A stretch of 64,000 nucleotides of DNA from Stomoxys calcitrans (GCF_963082655.1 NC_081552.1:181582571-181646570); one strand, 5' to 3'; positions 22,535-35,015 are shown, counted from the stretch's first letter. Notes: generated by a model from the letters alone, not told the origin. Numbers and translations are program-made.

Positions 22535-23984
22535 ATGAACTCCAAAGACCCAACAGCTGCGGTGTTGATATCAGGTCGTAGCATATTGTCTGCTACTGAA
22601 ACCTCGACGGGTGGAGCGGCTGCTCCAGGCTCCACTAGCCGACAGACTGGTCAGCAGGGGCTTTTGACGAAAACAATTGGTTCGAGTCTTAAGAACAAGG
22701 CCGAACGTATTCTTTCTTCGCATGCCTATAATTTGCCTAGGCCATCGGCCTTTCCCAGCAAACCAACACGCTCTTCGAGAGGTTGGAATAATAGAAGACA
22801 CATCGCTCTCAGGTTTATTGAGAGGCTTGGTGCCAATGATCGTAAGACTCTCTCTAATAGGGAGAGAGACTCCTTAAATTGGGCTCGGGAATTTGCTGCA
22901 CAAGCTACCCCAAAATTTACACGTCTAGATTCGGAAACTGCACCGCATTCAGCCTAAAGGCTAGTCAACTGGAGGGAACCCATACCTAAAAGATCAATCC
23001 CATGGCAGCCGGTTGTACGTACCGGATTGACCCGATGGAGTACTTCATCGGCAAGGGCTGCCGCCTCAGTGTACAATACACTGCTACAACAACAACATAC
23101 CTAAAAGATCTAGGGCGAACAATAGTGAGATGGGTCCAAGAACCTTTGCTAATGTCGCTAGGGACAGATTGGTGATGGCAGTTTTCAACAAGGGAGAACA
23201 ACAGGGCTGCATACCTAGGAATAATTGGAGCGGGATAGTCAATGGACTGTCATCAGTATACTCCGATTTCCTTGCCGAATTTCCTGGGTCTCCTCCAGTT
23301 TGTGACGAAGCAGGCTGATCGGGGCCGATACATACTAATAGCCTTCGGGGAACAACGCTCAATTGAAATGTATCATTGTGCGTTAGAAAAGATGAGATTT
23401 GGCCAGGTGCAGCACTAAATTAAATCAAGAAGGAAGATATTTCTTCTCGACCAATGACTCATGGCGGGTTATCAAGGATTCCCTCAGGTCCTGAATCAAT
23501 ACTTGGAAGACTAAGGGAATGTAATCCCAATCTTTCAACCACCGACTGGAAGATTGGGAGATTGGATGAGGCCTATGGTGACCGGAGACATGCAGTATTC
23601 GTACTAAACTCCGGCTGTCTCGCAGTTCCCAACAAGTCTGAAGGGGTTGTATCCTACGAATTCAACAAGTTGAAACTGAAGGTCTTTAGAAGCGGTGGAG
23701 TTGGGGAATCAGGAGACGATTCAGCAGTTGTTGCTGAACACTTGCCTGAAGAACTATCGACAAAATCGCTAAAGTATGGCGTATTGCAGGAGACTAAAAA
23801 TCCCCGAGATAGAAGGGGAAGGCATCAACGGAACCCGACAAGCGCTGTGTGGGTGGGTCAACGGGTTAGACTAGGCTCAAAGTGTGCACATGGGGGGCAA
23901 GGAACTCAAAAAGTACTTCGACAGCAGCTGCTAGTGAACCATCTAAGGAGGAATCGTCCACACCGCAAGTGTCCAATATCATGA
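22535..23984 (+). pseudogene. LOA-like ORF1 (gag-like) remnant
   Basis: It begins MNSKDPTAAVLISGRSIL, closely parallel to the ORF1 start MDSKDSTSAVVASDRSVL at 46670, so the start is well supported. The first open part ends at 22957, and a 100-bp insertion lies at 22996-23095. A second open part (23454-23984) holds the DUF4780-like C-terminal region and a basic segment ending HLRRNRPHRKCPIS, shared with copy B at 35443. ORF1 proteins bind element RNA. Not functional as it stands. Confidence 0.75.
22996..23095 (+). mobile_element. 100-bp non-LTR/SINE 3'-tail insertion with 15-bp target duplication
   Basis: CATACCTAAAAGATC occurs at 22981-22995 and again at 23096-23110 with no mismatch. Between them lies a 100-bp segment ending in (CAA)n. 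The insert's body ('ggattgacccgatgga..acttcatcggcaagggctgccgc') recurs at about 26533-26612. A variable-length direct duplication and a simple-repeat tail are marks of target-primed reverse transcription, here with a severely 5'-truncated copy. Confidence 0.9.
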
Positions 23985-25040
23985 GGAAGAGTGGTACCAA
24001 TGCTTTCTCAACTGCCCCTAGATGCGTACGGAGCTCATCATTTTAAGATCTAACGAATCTCTTACCAGTTCCTGGCGTAATCAGAAGACAAGGCTAACAC
24101 AACGGTGGTAGAAGTTCTGAATTCTGACCATGGTCCGGTTTCTACAGATAAATCTCCATTCATCGACTACGAATTCCGAGATTTAAACTACTGAAGGGCA
24201 CGGGTAAAGGGAGCCATAGAGCATGTATTTTTGCTAAGAGTTGTCTAAAAGTTTTGCTTCCTCCATAGCTAAACACTGAAGATTCAATAGTAGCCAGCCT
24301 TGAAATAAATAAGCTTCATTACTGGCCGGCTTCCCTATATATGGCATACATATCAGAGAAGCCGCCTTCAAACCTTAAGTTTCTGGTTGAAAACGCTTCT
24401 GTAGGGAAGAAGAGCCTCATTGTAGGAAGTGATGCTTATGCAATCACCAAATATGGGGAAGTTCGGATGCCACCAAAAGGGATGATCTGTTTATCGAATA
24501 TATTATAAGCTGCAATTTGGCGTTTTGTTAAAGAGGGGAATAAACCGACCTTTTCCTTTCTATCGGAAGATATAAGCCCATGAATTTGCGACTGAGAAGT
24601 GTTGGATGACCACAGCTTCTCTGATCAGCATTATATTAGATTCAGCCTTGGCGAAGGTACTGCAGAAGTGGTCCCTCGGCTAAACAGAAGAAAGGTGGAT
24701 TGCGACCAGAAATGGAAGTGGCGACTGCGGAGGATATAGAAGCGGATCACGAAGGCCCTGAATGACTCGCTTGTGTCAGCATGTCCTAGTGCCAAGCCAA
24801 GGGGCAAAGAGTGACCGCCACGGTAGTGACTGCGGTGGGGCTGCAGAAAACACTTCGACAGACCAAAAGTCACAAAAGCACCACACGAATAGGACATCTA
24901 AAAGGCTGAACTAAGAAAATATAAATAAGGGCGAGCGGAGAAAAGCTCGGGACAAATCCTGGGTAGAATTCTGCAGCTCCGTAGAGGTCACAATTGAGAC
25001 CTCTAGGCTAAGGAATATTCTGCGCTCGAGAGCTATTAAG

Positions 25041-26290
25041 GTGGGATACATTCAGAAGTCGGAGAATTTATGGACAATGTCTAGTGAGGAAACAATAGAA
25101 CTTCTCATTGATACAGACGATGACTGGTTCCTTGGCTTAGGGAGATATACGCCCCTTGTATCAGCATGTCATATATACCTGTGGGATGGAGGGACACGAA
25201 GGTCATTTTCATTCCGAAAGCTGGAAATCCTACCACGCGAAGGCGAAAGATTTTCGTCCTATTAGTTTGTCATCCTTTATGCTGAATACTCTTAAGGGGG
25301 TTGATAGAAACATATTTAGGGCAAAGATCACTAGAGATCGCCTGTCGCGGCAGCAGCATGCATGAAGTAAAGGCAAATCCACTGAAACAGCCCTTCACGA
25401 CCTAGTCGTCTACATAGAGGGTTCTCTCGCTATCAAGGAATATTCAGTGGTAGCATTTCTTGACATTGAAGGTGCTTTTAATAATGTAAAACCGACGTTG
25501 GAGTTTCTAGGCATCAACTCTACCGTAAGAAAGTTTATTAATAACTTACTTACTAAAGGATTCATTACGGCAGGCTTGGGATCTGTGGATCTAAAAAGAT
25601 GGGTCAGCAAAGGAACACCTCAAGGAGGTGTACTGTACTAGTCGTATCGAAAAGGTTACCCGACCACTGCAGTATGTATTAAGCGGAGATCCTGCCAATT
25701 AAGGAAGTGGTGGTATGTCTTAGATATAATGTCATAACGACGATTGGCATTAATATATTCTCAAACAACCACGCAGCCATTTAATCCCTGGAGAACGTAT
25801 GTCTAAACACAAAAATCGCCCTCAAATGTCGCAGATATCAGAACGAGATGGCTGAATATTTCAAAATGCACCTGCTCTGGGTGCCGGGTCACAGAGATAT
25901 TCCAGGGAATTGTAACGCGGACGAGCATGCAAGACTAGGAACTACCCTACACATTCCAGAGAAACTAGAATATGTGGGTATGCCTTTAGCGACATGTAAG
26001 TTAACTTTTCAGGACCAGGCCCGAAGGACAACGAATGATAAATGGTCACAAAGAGGGGGCTGTGAGGGGGCACTCCAAAGCTATGTGGCTTAATCTAGAC
26101 TTAAGAGGTCTACCACTTTGCTGTCACTGGCTAGAACAGAAGACTCAGTCATTGTGTCCGTCATGACAGGTGATTGTCTAATTGGAAAACATGCTGACAG
26201 ACTGAAGGTTTTGCAAAAGCTGTGAGGACATCGAAGAAGAAGAGAATATAGAACACCTTCTGTGTGTGTGTCCTGCACTAGCAGTCAGAA
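25041..26290 (+). pseudogene. LOA-like ORF2 remnant: RT, RNase H, Cys/His tail
   Basis: The RT fragment at 25447-25641 reads AFLDIEGAFNNVKPTLEF (catalytic Asp region) and ends KGTPQGGVLY. The YADD-containing part is deleted between 25640 and 25690. From about 25690 the RNase H begins (IPIKEVVVCLRYNV..), and at 25848-26093 it continues with WVPGHRDIPGN and the downstream tether. The C-terminal knuckle lies at about 26210-26280. Confidence 0.75.
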
Positions 26291-26345
26291 GCAGTTTCAC
26301 AACCTGCATAACTTTTGATTAAAAAGGCGGACGTTGACATAAAGT

Positions 26346-26530
26346 AACTGAACCGGTCCTGCTCCGCTGCGCCTTTTTTCACTCCCTATTCCCTTTTAGT
26401 AGAGACCTTTATTCTCACGGTCGATAAACAAACCCTGTTTTGGGGGTGGTACGCCCCCTCGGATTTTAATAGCATTCTTCGTGCTCTACTTCCGACTACC
26501 TTTAATAGGAGCCCAATATTGCCATTATGG
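26346..26530 (-). mobile_element. Helitron 3' end and array fragment
   Basis: On the minus strand it ends GGCGCAGCGGAGCAGGACCGG, matching the 3' ends at 313 and 63258, with one and a half ~130-bp units. The terminal CTAG is decayed. Confidence 0.55.
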
Positions 26531-26614
26531 CAATATCCCATGACAGCAGGATGTACACACCGGATTGACTCGACGGAATCCTTCATCGGTAAGAGCTGCC
26601 GCTTCAGTGCGTCC
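26531..26614 (+). mobile_element. Second copy of the (CAA)n-tailed 3' segment, truncated
   Basis: It aligns with the 100-bp insert at 22996-23095 ('catgacagcaggatgtacacaccggattgactcg') but is cut off before the CAA tail. Confidence 0.6.
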
Positions 26615-29142
26615 TTTTTTCGTGGTTCTGTTCGGCTTGCCGCCTCCATTCTCGGTCGGCGTCGATGAGGTGTAGCCGGTCCATGGAGTGGGTACATTCC
26701 CGATCTTGCTCTGGCCTCAAATCACTAAAGGAGTATAGTCATACTGAATATGTTGCAAGGTGCTGTGCGAACATAGACAGCACTGGGTCACAAGCGTCGT
26801 CGTCGTCGGGCTATGTGACCCCCGACTTCTCGCTCGCGGCAATATACGCAACAGCATCCCAGCCCAAATATTGCCAGGCCAGTGCCGGGAAGTGTATCAT
26901 TTTTTCAATTGAATTGCAATGGTCTCCAAGGCAAGATCGATGAGATTGTGGATTTCATGAGTTGGAAGAACATATTGGTTGCAGCGATCTAGGAGACAAA
27001 GTTGACCAACACCTGCAGCTGCACAGTTGTCACGGATACAATGTGCTATGTAAGAATCGCTCAAGTAATGGAGGTTGGGGATTGACCTTTGTGATACACC
27101 ACTCCGTGCAGTATAGATCCATCTCGCCTGCGCCTGGCGCTAGGGATCCGTACATGGAACGCATGGGGCCAGGCTTACAAGCACGACATAAGTAAGTCAC
27201 TATTGGCCAAAATCGTCTGGTTCTAGGGGACTTTAATGCGAATCACATTTCATGGCATTCTCCCCTAGGTAACGACTAGCGGGGCATAGTTTTGGCAGAG
27301 CAGATTGAAGGCTCCACGTTTTGCAAGGTAAATAAGGATGCCCCCATTAGGATTACGAGGAGGTGAAACAACTCGCCAAACATTTCCATTGCACTCCCTG
27401 ATCTCCTGAGTGACGTATTCTGGCAAACCGTAATTTCTGTGGGATAAGACCACCTCCCCATAATTCTCATCATAGACTGACCACCCGACTTCATAACCTC
27501 TGAGCGCCGGACATTTACCAATCAGAAGAAGGCCAATTGGGCTGGCTTCAGAGAGTATACTAATCGCCGCTTCAGTGAACTGCCACCACGGTCGGATAGT
27601 TGCAGAGAGGAAATACCGAGACATCATTAATGCAGCAGCCGCTCGCTTTATACCAGCTGGTCGAATACCCCAAGTGCGGCCCAATTTCCCGGCACAGGCA
27701 GTGGTACTCGCAGACGAGCGTGATGGGATTCGTTGTACGGACCCCAAAATCAGCGAGCTGAATCTGAAAACCTGTCTCTAAACACTCTTATAGCTCGCGA
27801 TGTCTGGAAAATGGCTAGAGTGATCCCGCCACTGTTGCCTGAAAACGACCCGAGTTTGAAGGAGTAGTACAGGCCGATCTCCCTTTTCTCACCAGTATCC
27901 AAGACGCTTGAGGCATTACTCCTCCCGAGCCCCATAGGGAATTTCCATTCGCCGAGCATCAACATGGATTTGGAAGACTCCATAGCACAACAACAGCTTT
28001 GCATGCCATCACCGCACACATTTGCCGTGGCTTCAATCAGCCCAGGCCATGTGATAGGACGGTCCTCGTGGCACTGAACCTATTGAAGGCATTCGACACG
28101 GTCAGCAATGCCAAACTATTTGAGGACATCGCCAACTCGCCCCTCCAGCCAGGCCTGAAACGCTCGGTTGCGAATTATCTGTCTGGTCGCCAGTCATTTG
28201 TGGAATTTAGAGATAAGAAGTCAAAGCACCGTAGAGTGAAACAGTGAGTTCCCCAAGGCGGGGTGATATCTCCGGCACTGTTTAACCTCTACCTATCCTC
28301 CATTCCACCCCCTCCAGACGGTATAGAGATCGTATCTTATTCGGACGATTTTACGGTCATGGCATTAGGCCCCCGACCCATTTATGACATCTGCCATTGG
28401 TCAAACGTCAACTTCAACGAACTTGCCTCATATTTCGCTGCAAGAAATCTGAAGATATTTGCCACCAAATTTTTGGCCTCATTGTTCACTACAAATACGC
28501 GAGCGGTGAATGTCGAGCTGGCTGTGATTATCGGTGGAGAAATGATTCCGAACATCATGTGTCCCAAAATACTTGGCGTCACATTTGACAGCTCTTACAC
28601 ATTCTCTCCATATGCCACAGCAATTTGCGACAAAGTCAAAAGTAGAAACAAGGTCCTCAAGTCACTTGTCGGCAGCACTTGGGGTGCAGACATAGAAACC
28701 TTATTGACCACCCACAAAGCATTTGGCCGGTTGTGGTAACCGAAAACCTGTGTGGTCTCGTCAGCACTGTGACACGCAATGGAATAATATTCAGATCTGT
28801 CAGAATGTCGTTCTTCGAACTACGACGGGCTGTCCCCTGAGATTTCACGTGGACAAACTCCATCAGGAGACAAAGATCCTGCGCAGACATAACTATATGC
28901 TGCCTAAGCAATGGCTTCTATCTTGTGGATAGATATCCACAGCCCAGATCGGAGGGACCATCCAAATCACCATCTCGTGGATAAATATCCACAGTACAGA
29001 TCTACATCTACATGATCTACAGACCCAGATCCCCCCGGACGCACCCCATCTTAGTCGCAGAGTTCCTGGATCTGAACACTCAACAGATTCATGCAGACGA
29101 AAGATAGAACACAACAAACTGCCACAACAACAACAGCAATAA
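26615..29142 (+). mobile_element. Jockey-like non-LTR retrotransposon, degenerate
   Basis: Domains in order: endonuclease start (about 26900, 'QLNCNGLQGKIDEIVDFMSWKNILVAAI' in part), the LGDFNANH motif near 27225, linker (27575-27781, RKYRDIINAAAARFIPAGR), then RT. It ends with a 3' UTR and a tail 'actgccacaacaacaacagcaataat' near 29110-29142. There is no RNase H after the RT. Frameshifts and stops are frequent, so it is dead. Confidence 0.8.
27990..28739 (+). pseudogene. Jockey-like reverse transcriptase remnant
   Basis: 27999-28247 encodes VLVALNLLKAFDTVS, the first catalytic Asp block with Asp replaced by Asn (usually DLSKAFDTV). After one stop, 28263-28739 encodes ISPALFNLYLSSIPPPPDGIEIVSYSDDFTVMA; the usual YADD/FADD box reads YSDD. 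The thumb follows (CPKILGVTFDSSYTFSPYA). The Asp-to-Asn change and the stop argue against any activity. Confidence 0.85.
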
Positions 29143-29490
29143 TAGAAAAATATGTACGGTTTGAAGGTGAAAGTGTATATCGGATTCTTACTCCACTCTC
29201 TTCTTTTACCTTTTATTTGAGTCACATATTATTATATAAGCTCAGTTTTGTGGTGTTATTCGGATAAAGCGGTTAAACATTTGGATATCAGCTTCATTTT
29301 CAACTCTCTAATACCTATCATTTGAGTTCCATACTGTCATGATTGGTCTATATACCCATTTGGTGGGCTTTGGGTGTGGGGCGGCCCCCGTTTTGTGTGT
29401 GTTATGGGGATGAAACGGCCTTCCATTTGGATATCAGTTTCATTTGCTACTCTCTGTTACATTTCATTTTAGTCCCAGAATGTTATGCAA
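29143..29490 (-). mobile_element. Helitron ~130-bp array fragment
   Basis: Three decayed units ('accttttatttgagtcacatatt', 'atacctatcatttgagttccatactgtcatgattggt'). Confidence 0.5.
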
Positions 29491-29725
29491 ATGCAAATTT
29501 TCCCATGAACATTCCATTAAGGAATGGGGGCAAACTTCTCACATAAGATGAGTACTGTCCGATTCAAGTTTATGCTCACTTTTTTTATAACCGAGTCCAA
29601 ACAGCATTTCCCAGTGTGACACATATTTGGGCAGAAGCTTTTACATGGCATAGCACCTCGGCAGCATTAGAAGGGGAAACCCATCCACCTGATGTAGGGC
29701 CTCCTGATTTTATTCCTCAAGCCCC
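29491..29725 (-). mobile_element. SINE fragment (tRNA-derived family)
   Basis: The body 'ccatgaacattccattaagga ... cttctcacataagatgagtactgtccgattc ... tttttataaccgagtcc' matches the full SINE at 38030-38322 in the same orientation. The head is missing. Confidence 0.6.
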
Positions 29726-29980
29726 TTAGGGTCACAACACTTATCCGATTTGTCTGAAATTTTGCACAATGACTTCTACTATGGTCTTCTACACACAAAC
29801 CAAGTATGGTCCGAATCGACTAATAACGTGATATAGCTCCAATAGCATACAATTTTTTATCCATTATCCTTTGTTTGCCTATAAAGAGATGCCGGGCAAA
29901 GAACTTTACAAATGCGATCCATGGTGGAGAGCATTTAAGATTAGGCCCGGCCGAACTTATCACGCTCTTACTTGTGAGAA
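29726..29980 (+). mobile_element. Helentron 3'-end fragment
   Basis: One array unit, then 'gcctataaagagatgccgggcaaagaac...gatccatggtggag' and the hairpin region 'ggcccggccgaacttatcacgctcttacttg'. 29981-30069 is a short scrap that resembles sequence at about 42945-43010. Confidence 0.65.
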
Positions 29981-30069
29981 TTTAGAGTGAACAGCAAGCT
30001 GATTACTGGCTTAGGTGCATGTCCACGTACCCTCTTTTCCAGCCTAATCAAACCCAACCTACTTGTTAC

Positions 30070-30645
30070 ACATTCGTGTTTCCTGAATTCGTAAGTTGCA
30101 ACAATTTATTGAATAACTAGGCTCTTTGCAAATAAAACCATACAACTTTTACACAGTTATACAAGTTTAACATTTTTTTATTGCAAATCTATTTAATTTA
30201 ATTCAATTGGCTTCGCTAAGTTGTACACAAAACAAAAACTTGGTCATACTAAAATTGAATCTTTTGTACTTTTTCCAACCAAAGTGAAATCAGAACAATT
30301 TGTTTAGGAAATAAAGGAAACAAACAAAAGGGACCCAGAATAAATAAAGTATTTGAGCACAATAATACCAACATTAGCATTTAAGTAGATAAATAGGAGA
30401 GATATGTAAAAGTGAAAGTCTATGTAAATGTCAATATACAGTTTCAGCTTAATTGGAATCTCTAGAATACAAACAAGTCCTAGTGAACCATGAAACACCA
30501 TGGCGACAATACTCAAATAATTGCTGGATCATATTGCTTTTGTGCATACTTTTAGTTTTCTCTTCTCCAACTTTCACAGGCAAACGTTTTTATCTCTTCT
30601 TTCAGCTCTAAATAAAAAGCTCATTAACAGCCAAGGGTCAGTCAT
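30070..30645 (-). other. Probable 3' UTR and polyadenylation region of the XPR1-like gene
   Basis: This is AT-rich, apparently single-copy sequence directly downstream of the XPR1 stop on the minus strand, without any of the window's repeat families. On the minus strand AATAAA hexamers occur near 30176-30181 and near 30103-30108, either of which could direct 3' end formation. The true end is not determinable from sequence alone. Confidence 0.4.
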
Positions 30646-30780
30646 TCAAGAGCACAGATCATCAACGGATTCCGCTTGAAGCAGCACTCGATGTTCTCCT
30701 TTCTTCTTGGAAGGAAGTTTCGTCTTGCCACGCCTATTGACCACTCCGTTCTCCTCATCCATCATGCGCAGTATTGTAGT
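30646..30780 (-). CDS. XPR1: XPR1-like phosphate exporter, last coding exon with stop
   Basis: This minus-strand terminal exon has 44 codons plus TGA (30648-30646). The acceptor is a T-rich tract followed by GCAG and then ACTACA. Phase 0 matches the previous exon, giving ...CSDQ|TTILRMMDEENGVVNRRGK. The human protein has the equivalent DDQ...QMMDQDDGVRNRQK at the same place. The rest is a hydrophilic, lysine/arginine-rich cytosolic tail ending LLQAESVDDLCS. I chose the acceptor at 30781-30783 because the open frame upstream (to 30843) is pyrimidine-tract sequence encoding only F/V/L residues. Confidence 0.85.
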   Translation of the reverse strand, partial: TTILRMMDEENGVVNRRGKTKLPSKKKGEHRVLLQAESVDDLCS

Positions 30781-31126
30781 CTGCAAAAAAACAAAAATAT
30801 TAAAAGAGAATAGGCAAGAATGAAAAGAACAGGCAAAAAACAAACATGTGTTATTTAATTTTAATTGGATGGCTCAGCTGCTGGCTGTGCGTTGAAGAAC
30901 TACATAGACTTAGCATTTCAATGGAAAACAAATTGAAAACGTTTTTCATGCGGATGCAATTAATGTATTATCCATATTCATAAAACCTCTATAAAGCAAT
31001 AAGTCGGCTATAAATAAACTTAGCAAAGGAATTTATTTCTATTTGACTCGAGTGAAGAAATGTAATCTCTCTGTAGCTTCTAGTAGTGCAAAAAAATTTC
31101 GATATTTTCATAAATTCCATTTTAGC

Positions 31127-32508
31127 GAGTAAAAAGGCGTTAAGTTCGGCTGAGCAGAACTTTGGATACCCACCACCTCGGGTATATATTTAAACCCCCT
31201 TTCGTCACAATCCGGTGAAAATTGGATAACTTATGCAACCAAATTCGGCACGGACATTAAGTGTTCTAATAAATATAAGTCACTGTTGAATTTTGTATTT
31301 CAAATTTCAACAAAATCGAGCAATAAATAAAGCTTTCATAAACTTCAGACCCTTAATCGGCATATCGGTCTATACGACAGCTATCTTTCCAATATTTGTC
31401 CGATTTTTCCAATATTTCGGATAAAAAATAATGCTTTAAGGGCTTCATACTCTTTTTCAGGAGATCGCTCTGAATGGCAGGTATTTCTAAATATAGTCCC
31501 ACCTCAACCATATTAATCTCGGATATGGGGAGGCTCAAAATAACTCCCTGTTTCAAATTTTAGCGAAATCGGTTAAAAAATAATGCTTTTATGGGCTTCA
31601 GACTCTTTATTTGGAGATCGGTCAACATGGCTACTATATCTAAATATCGTCTGATTCGAACCATATTTGGGATGGATGTTGGGAGACCTAAAACTACCCA
31701 ATGTTTCAAATTTCAGCGAAATCGGATCAAAAATAAAGCTTTTATCGGCTTCAGACCCCTTATCGGCAGATCGGTCTATATGGCAGCTATATCTAAATAA
31801 AGTGCGATCTGAACATTATTTGAGTTCTATGTTGGGAGACCTAATATTACCCACAGTTTCAAATTTCAATGCAATCGGATAAAAAATAAAGCTTTTATGG
31901 GCTTCAGACCCCTTATCGGCAGATTGGTCTATACAGCAGCTATATATAGATATAGTCCGATCTGAACCATATTTAGGTCAGATGTCGGGAGGCTTAAATT
32001 AACCCACAATTTAAAATTTCAGCGAAATCGGGTAATATATAAAGTTTTTATGGGCTTCAGACCCTTTAAATTCCGATCTAAATTCCGAACTGAACTATAT
32101 TTGAGTCAGATGTCGAGAAGCTTAGAACTACTCACTGTTTAAAATTTCAGCGAAATCGGATCAAAAATAAAGCATTTATTGGCATTAGACCCTTTATCGG
32201 CAGATCGGTCCATACAGCAGCTATATCCAAATATGGTCCCATTTGGCCCGTTCAAGAACTTAACCAGCGTCCATCAAAAAGACGTATCTATGCTAAATTT
32301 CAGCTTTATATCTCAATTTTTGAAGGCTTTAGAGTAATTACAACAGACGTACGGATAGATGGGCAGACACACGGACATCGTTAAATCGTCTTAGAATTTT
32401 ACGACGATCCGAAATATAAATACTTTATAGGGCTGGGAAATTGATATTTCGATGGGTTGCAAACGGAATGAATACACCTCCTATCCTACGGTGGTGGGTA
32501 TAATAAAT
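31127..32508 (-). mobile_element. Helentron, minus orientation, in the XPR1 last intron
   Basis: Reversed 3' end 'gagtaaaaaggcgttaagttcggctgagcagaac' (hairpin damaged), about seven units, reversed core 'acagacgtacggatagatgggcagacacacggacatcg', and the end 'acggtggtgggtataataaatg'. Confidence 0.75.
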
Positions 32509-32519
32509 GTCGCCCCATT

Positions 32520-33295
32520 CGAGTTAAGCTTAATTTTAAACAGTCTTCTTCTTAATGTTAGATCGAGAAGAGAAGAACTATTACTAGTCCCATATTGACA
32601 ACTCTATTAAAGGAACCACATTCTCTTCAATGATTCTTCTCCACACAGCTTCTGCAGCTTCTTTACTTGCAACCAACGGTCTGAAAGCATATTATCCGAT
32701 CAGACAATGACCTGCCAGGCCACATAATTTTGATGAGTTCACAGCCTGCACTTTGAGACCATGTGTCATTCGGTTCCCTTCGGGACTCTTGCTACCATCC
32801 TAGCTCACATGTCGAAAGAGGCATACCCACAAATTCCAGTTTCCCTGGAAGGTGTAAGGTAGTTTTCAGTCTCCCAAGTTGGTCTGTTCTACAATTCTAT
32901 GAAAATCTGAGGCCCGGCAACCATATCAGATGATTTTTGAATTAACCAGCCATCTCGATGAAAGACATGTGAAAGTGAAGGGCGGTTCTTGAATCCAGAA
33001 ATATGTCTCATAGAAATTTAATGGCTGTCTGCGTAGACATGTATGCCAGTCGTCGTTATGACATTTTATCATAGCCATACCCCCACATTTTTGCAAAGAT
33101 CTCTGCTCGACACACACTTCAGTGTTCGGGTAACCTTCTCGATATGACCAGTCCTAGTTTTTCAGAGCACACCCCAAAGCCCACCTGGTCGTCTATTTCA
33201 GAACCATCCATATAGAAGTCTATGTAGCTTCTATTATCAGAGATATTATAGTTCCCCTCCGAATTCTGGCGACCGTACCATTTGGTATGGCAGCC
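32520..33295 (-). pseudogene. LOA-like RNase H and C-terminal fragment, copy D
   Basis: Reverse-complement sequence matches copy A (25690-26200) and the minus-strand copy at 18500-18730: 'gaacttctatatggatggttctgaaa', 'tttgtgggtatgcctctttcgacatg' and the following tether. Frame broken throughout. Confidence 0.7.
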
Positions 33296-34157
33296 ATGTC
33301 AAAACTTCTCCCCAAAGAAGTGTTTATATGAGAACGGTTTATATGAGAGCTGTATAAATCGATTCAGACCATATTGGACAGGTATGTTGAAGAGCATGGG
33401 AGAAGCCGTTGTTCAAATTTTAAGCCAAATCGGATAAGAGTTGCACCCTCTAGAGACTTAAGAAGTCAAGATCCCAGATCGGTTTATGTGGCAGCAATAT
33501 AAGGTTATGTACCGATTTAAATCATACTTAGCACAGTTCCGCCAAATCGGATAAGAATTGTGCCCTCTAGTGGCTCAAGAAGTCAAGATCAAAGATCTGT
33601 TTTTTGACAGATTTCTCAGGTTTTGGACCGATTTAAACCATACTTAGCGCAGTGGTTGAAAGTCATAGCAAAACACCTCATGCAAAATTTCAGTCGAATC
33701 GGATGAGAATTGCGCGCTCTAGAGGCCTAAGAAATCAAGATCGCACATCGGCTTATATGGCAGCAACTATACGTAGCACAGTGGTTGGAAGTCATAACAT
33801 AACCCCTCATGCAAAATTTCAGCCAAATCGAATGAGAATTGTACCCTCTGGTGACTCAAGAAATCAATATCCAAGTTCGGTTTATATAGCAGCTATATCA
33901 AAACATGGACCGATATGGCCCATTTCAAATAACAACCGACCTACACTGATAACAAGTATTTGTGCAAAATTTAAATGTACTCCTTCGAAAGTTAGCGTGG
34001 TTTCAACAGACGGACGAACGGACAGACGGACGGCCATGGCTAGGTGGACTTAAAATGTCATGACGATCAAGAATATATACTTTATGGGGTCATAGACGAA
34101 TATTTCGGAATGACGAAATTAGCATTCCCCCATCCTATGGTGGAGGGTATAAAAACG
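33296..34157 (-). mobile_element. Helentron, minus orientation, 3' truncated
   Basis: Four to five array units, then the reversed 5' core 'gacggacgaacggacagacggacggccatggctagg' and end 'catcctatggtggagggtataaaaac'. A further 60-bp scrap of 5' end lies at 34271-34330. Confidence 0.7.
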
Positions 34158-34840
34158 TAAATTATAACATTTTTAATTTCTTAGATTTATTATAATTGTA
34201 AATAGTTGCCATTGTTTCAATTCAATGACATTTATGAATAACATTTTACCTCATTCAACCTTATTTCGAGGCGTAATAAAAGCCAAGTTATTATACTCCC
34301 TATTCTGTGGTGAAGGGTATAAAAGGCTCATAACAAAAACTGAATGGAATGCAAAGTGAAAGAGGAAATTTTCACGAAATTACCAGTGTGACAATAATTT
34401 CGTTAAATTTTTTTTCTTATAGTTTCATAGTGTTAAAAGTCTATAAATGTTTATGAATTCATGTCTCAGGACATATTTCGCTCCTCAGTTATATACATCA
34501 ATTCTTACAAATTCTGCTTTAACAATTTGCATTGTATAGCTAAAAGTGAATATAAAATCAGAATGCTAACACTCTCTATTATTAGCTCACCACCGAACGG
34601 GAGATGAAAGGCATAACAGACTCAACTGGAAACCCATTTGGAAATCATTAAAAATTATGTGGTTGTGATATTTGAGCGGTAAATGCATGCAACAGTTGTG
34701 ACATTATTGATAGCAGCACTACTTCCCACATTAATTTTTCAGTGTCGTAAACGAACATTTTTGTAAGGCTGACATAACATATTTTATTTTAATAAATAAG
34801 GTACCTTAAATATAATTAGGTCCCCAATCACTTTGATACC

Positions 34841-35015
34841 CACCATTATAGGTTGCACAGAGACTTCTCCTCAAAGATGTGTCGCGCTGCGTCACGCCGT
34901 TCGGACTCGGCTATAAAAAGGAGACCCCTTGTCATTGAGCTAAAACTTGAATCGAACAGCACTCGGTGATATGTGAGAAGTTTGCCCCTATTCCTTAATT
35001 CAACGTTCAATGGAA
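34841..35015 (+). mobile_element. SINE fragment (tRNA-derived family), plus orientation
   Basis: 'cttctcctcaaagatgtgtcgcgctgcgtcacgccgttcggactcggctataaaaaggagaccccttgtcattgagc' is the SINE body in the head-to-tail direction, without the tRNA-like part. Confidence 0.6.

Larger units (their letters stand above)
22440..26340 (+). mobile_element. LOA-like non-LTR retrotransposon, degenerate, copy A
   Basis: Order: ORF1 remnants (22535-23985), a decayed endonuclease region (about 23990-24960), RT (25050-25700), RNase H and C-terminus (25750-26290). The RT shows AFLDIEGAFNNV and KGTPQGGV. The RNase H region shows LLWVPGHRDIPGNCNADE, followed by a Cys/His tail CKSC...ENIEHLLCVCPALA typical of LOA/Bilbo-type ends. 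Many stops and frameshifts. Homologous pieces occur at 18440, 32520, 35125 and 43040. Confidence 0.8.
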
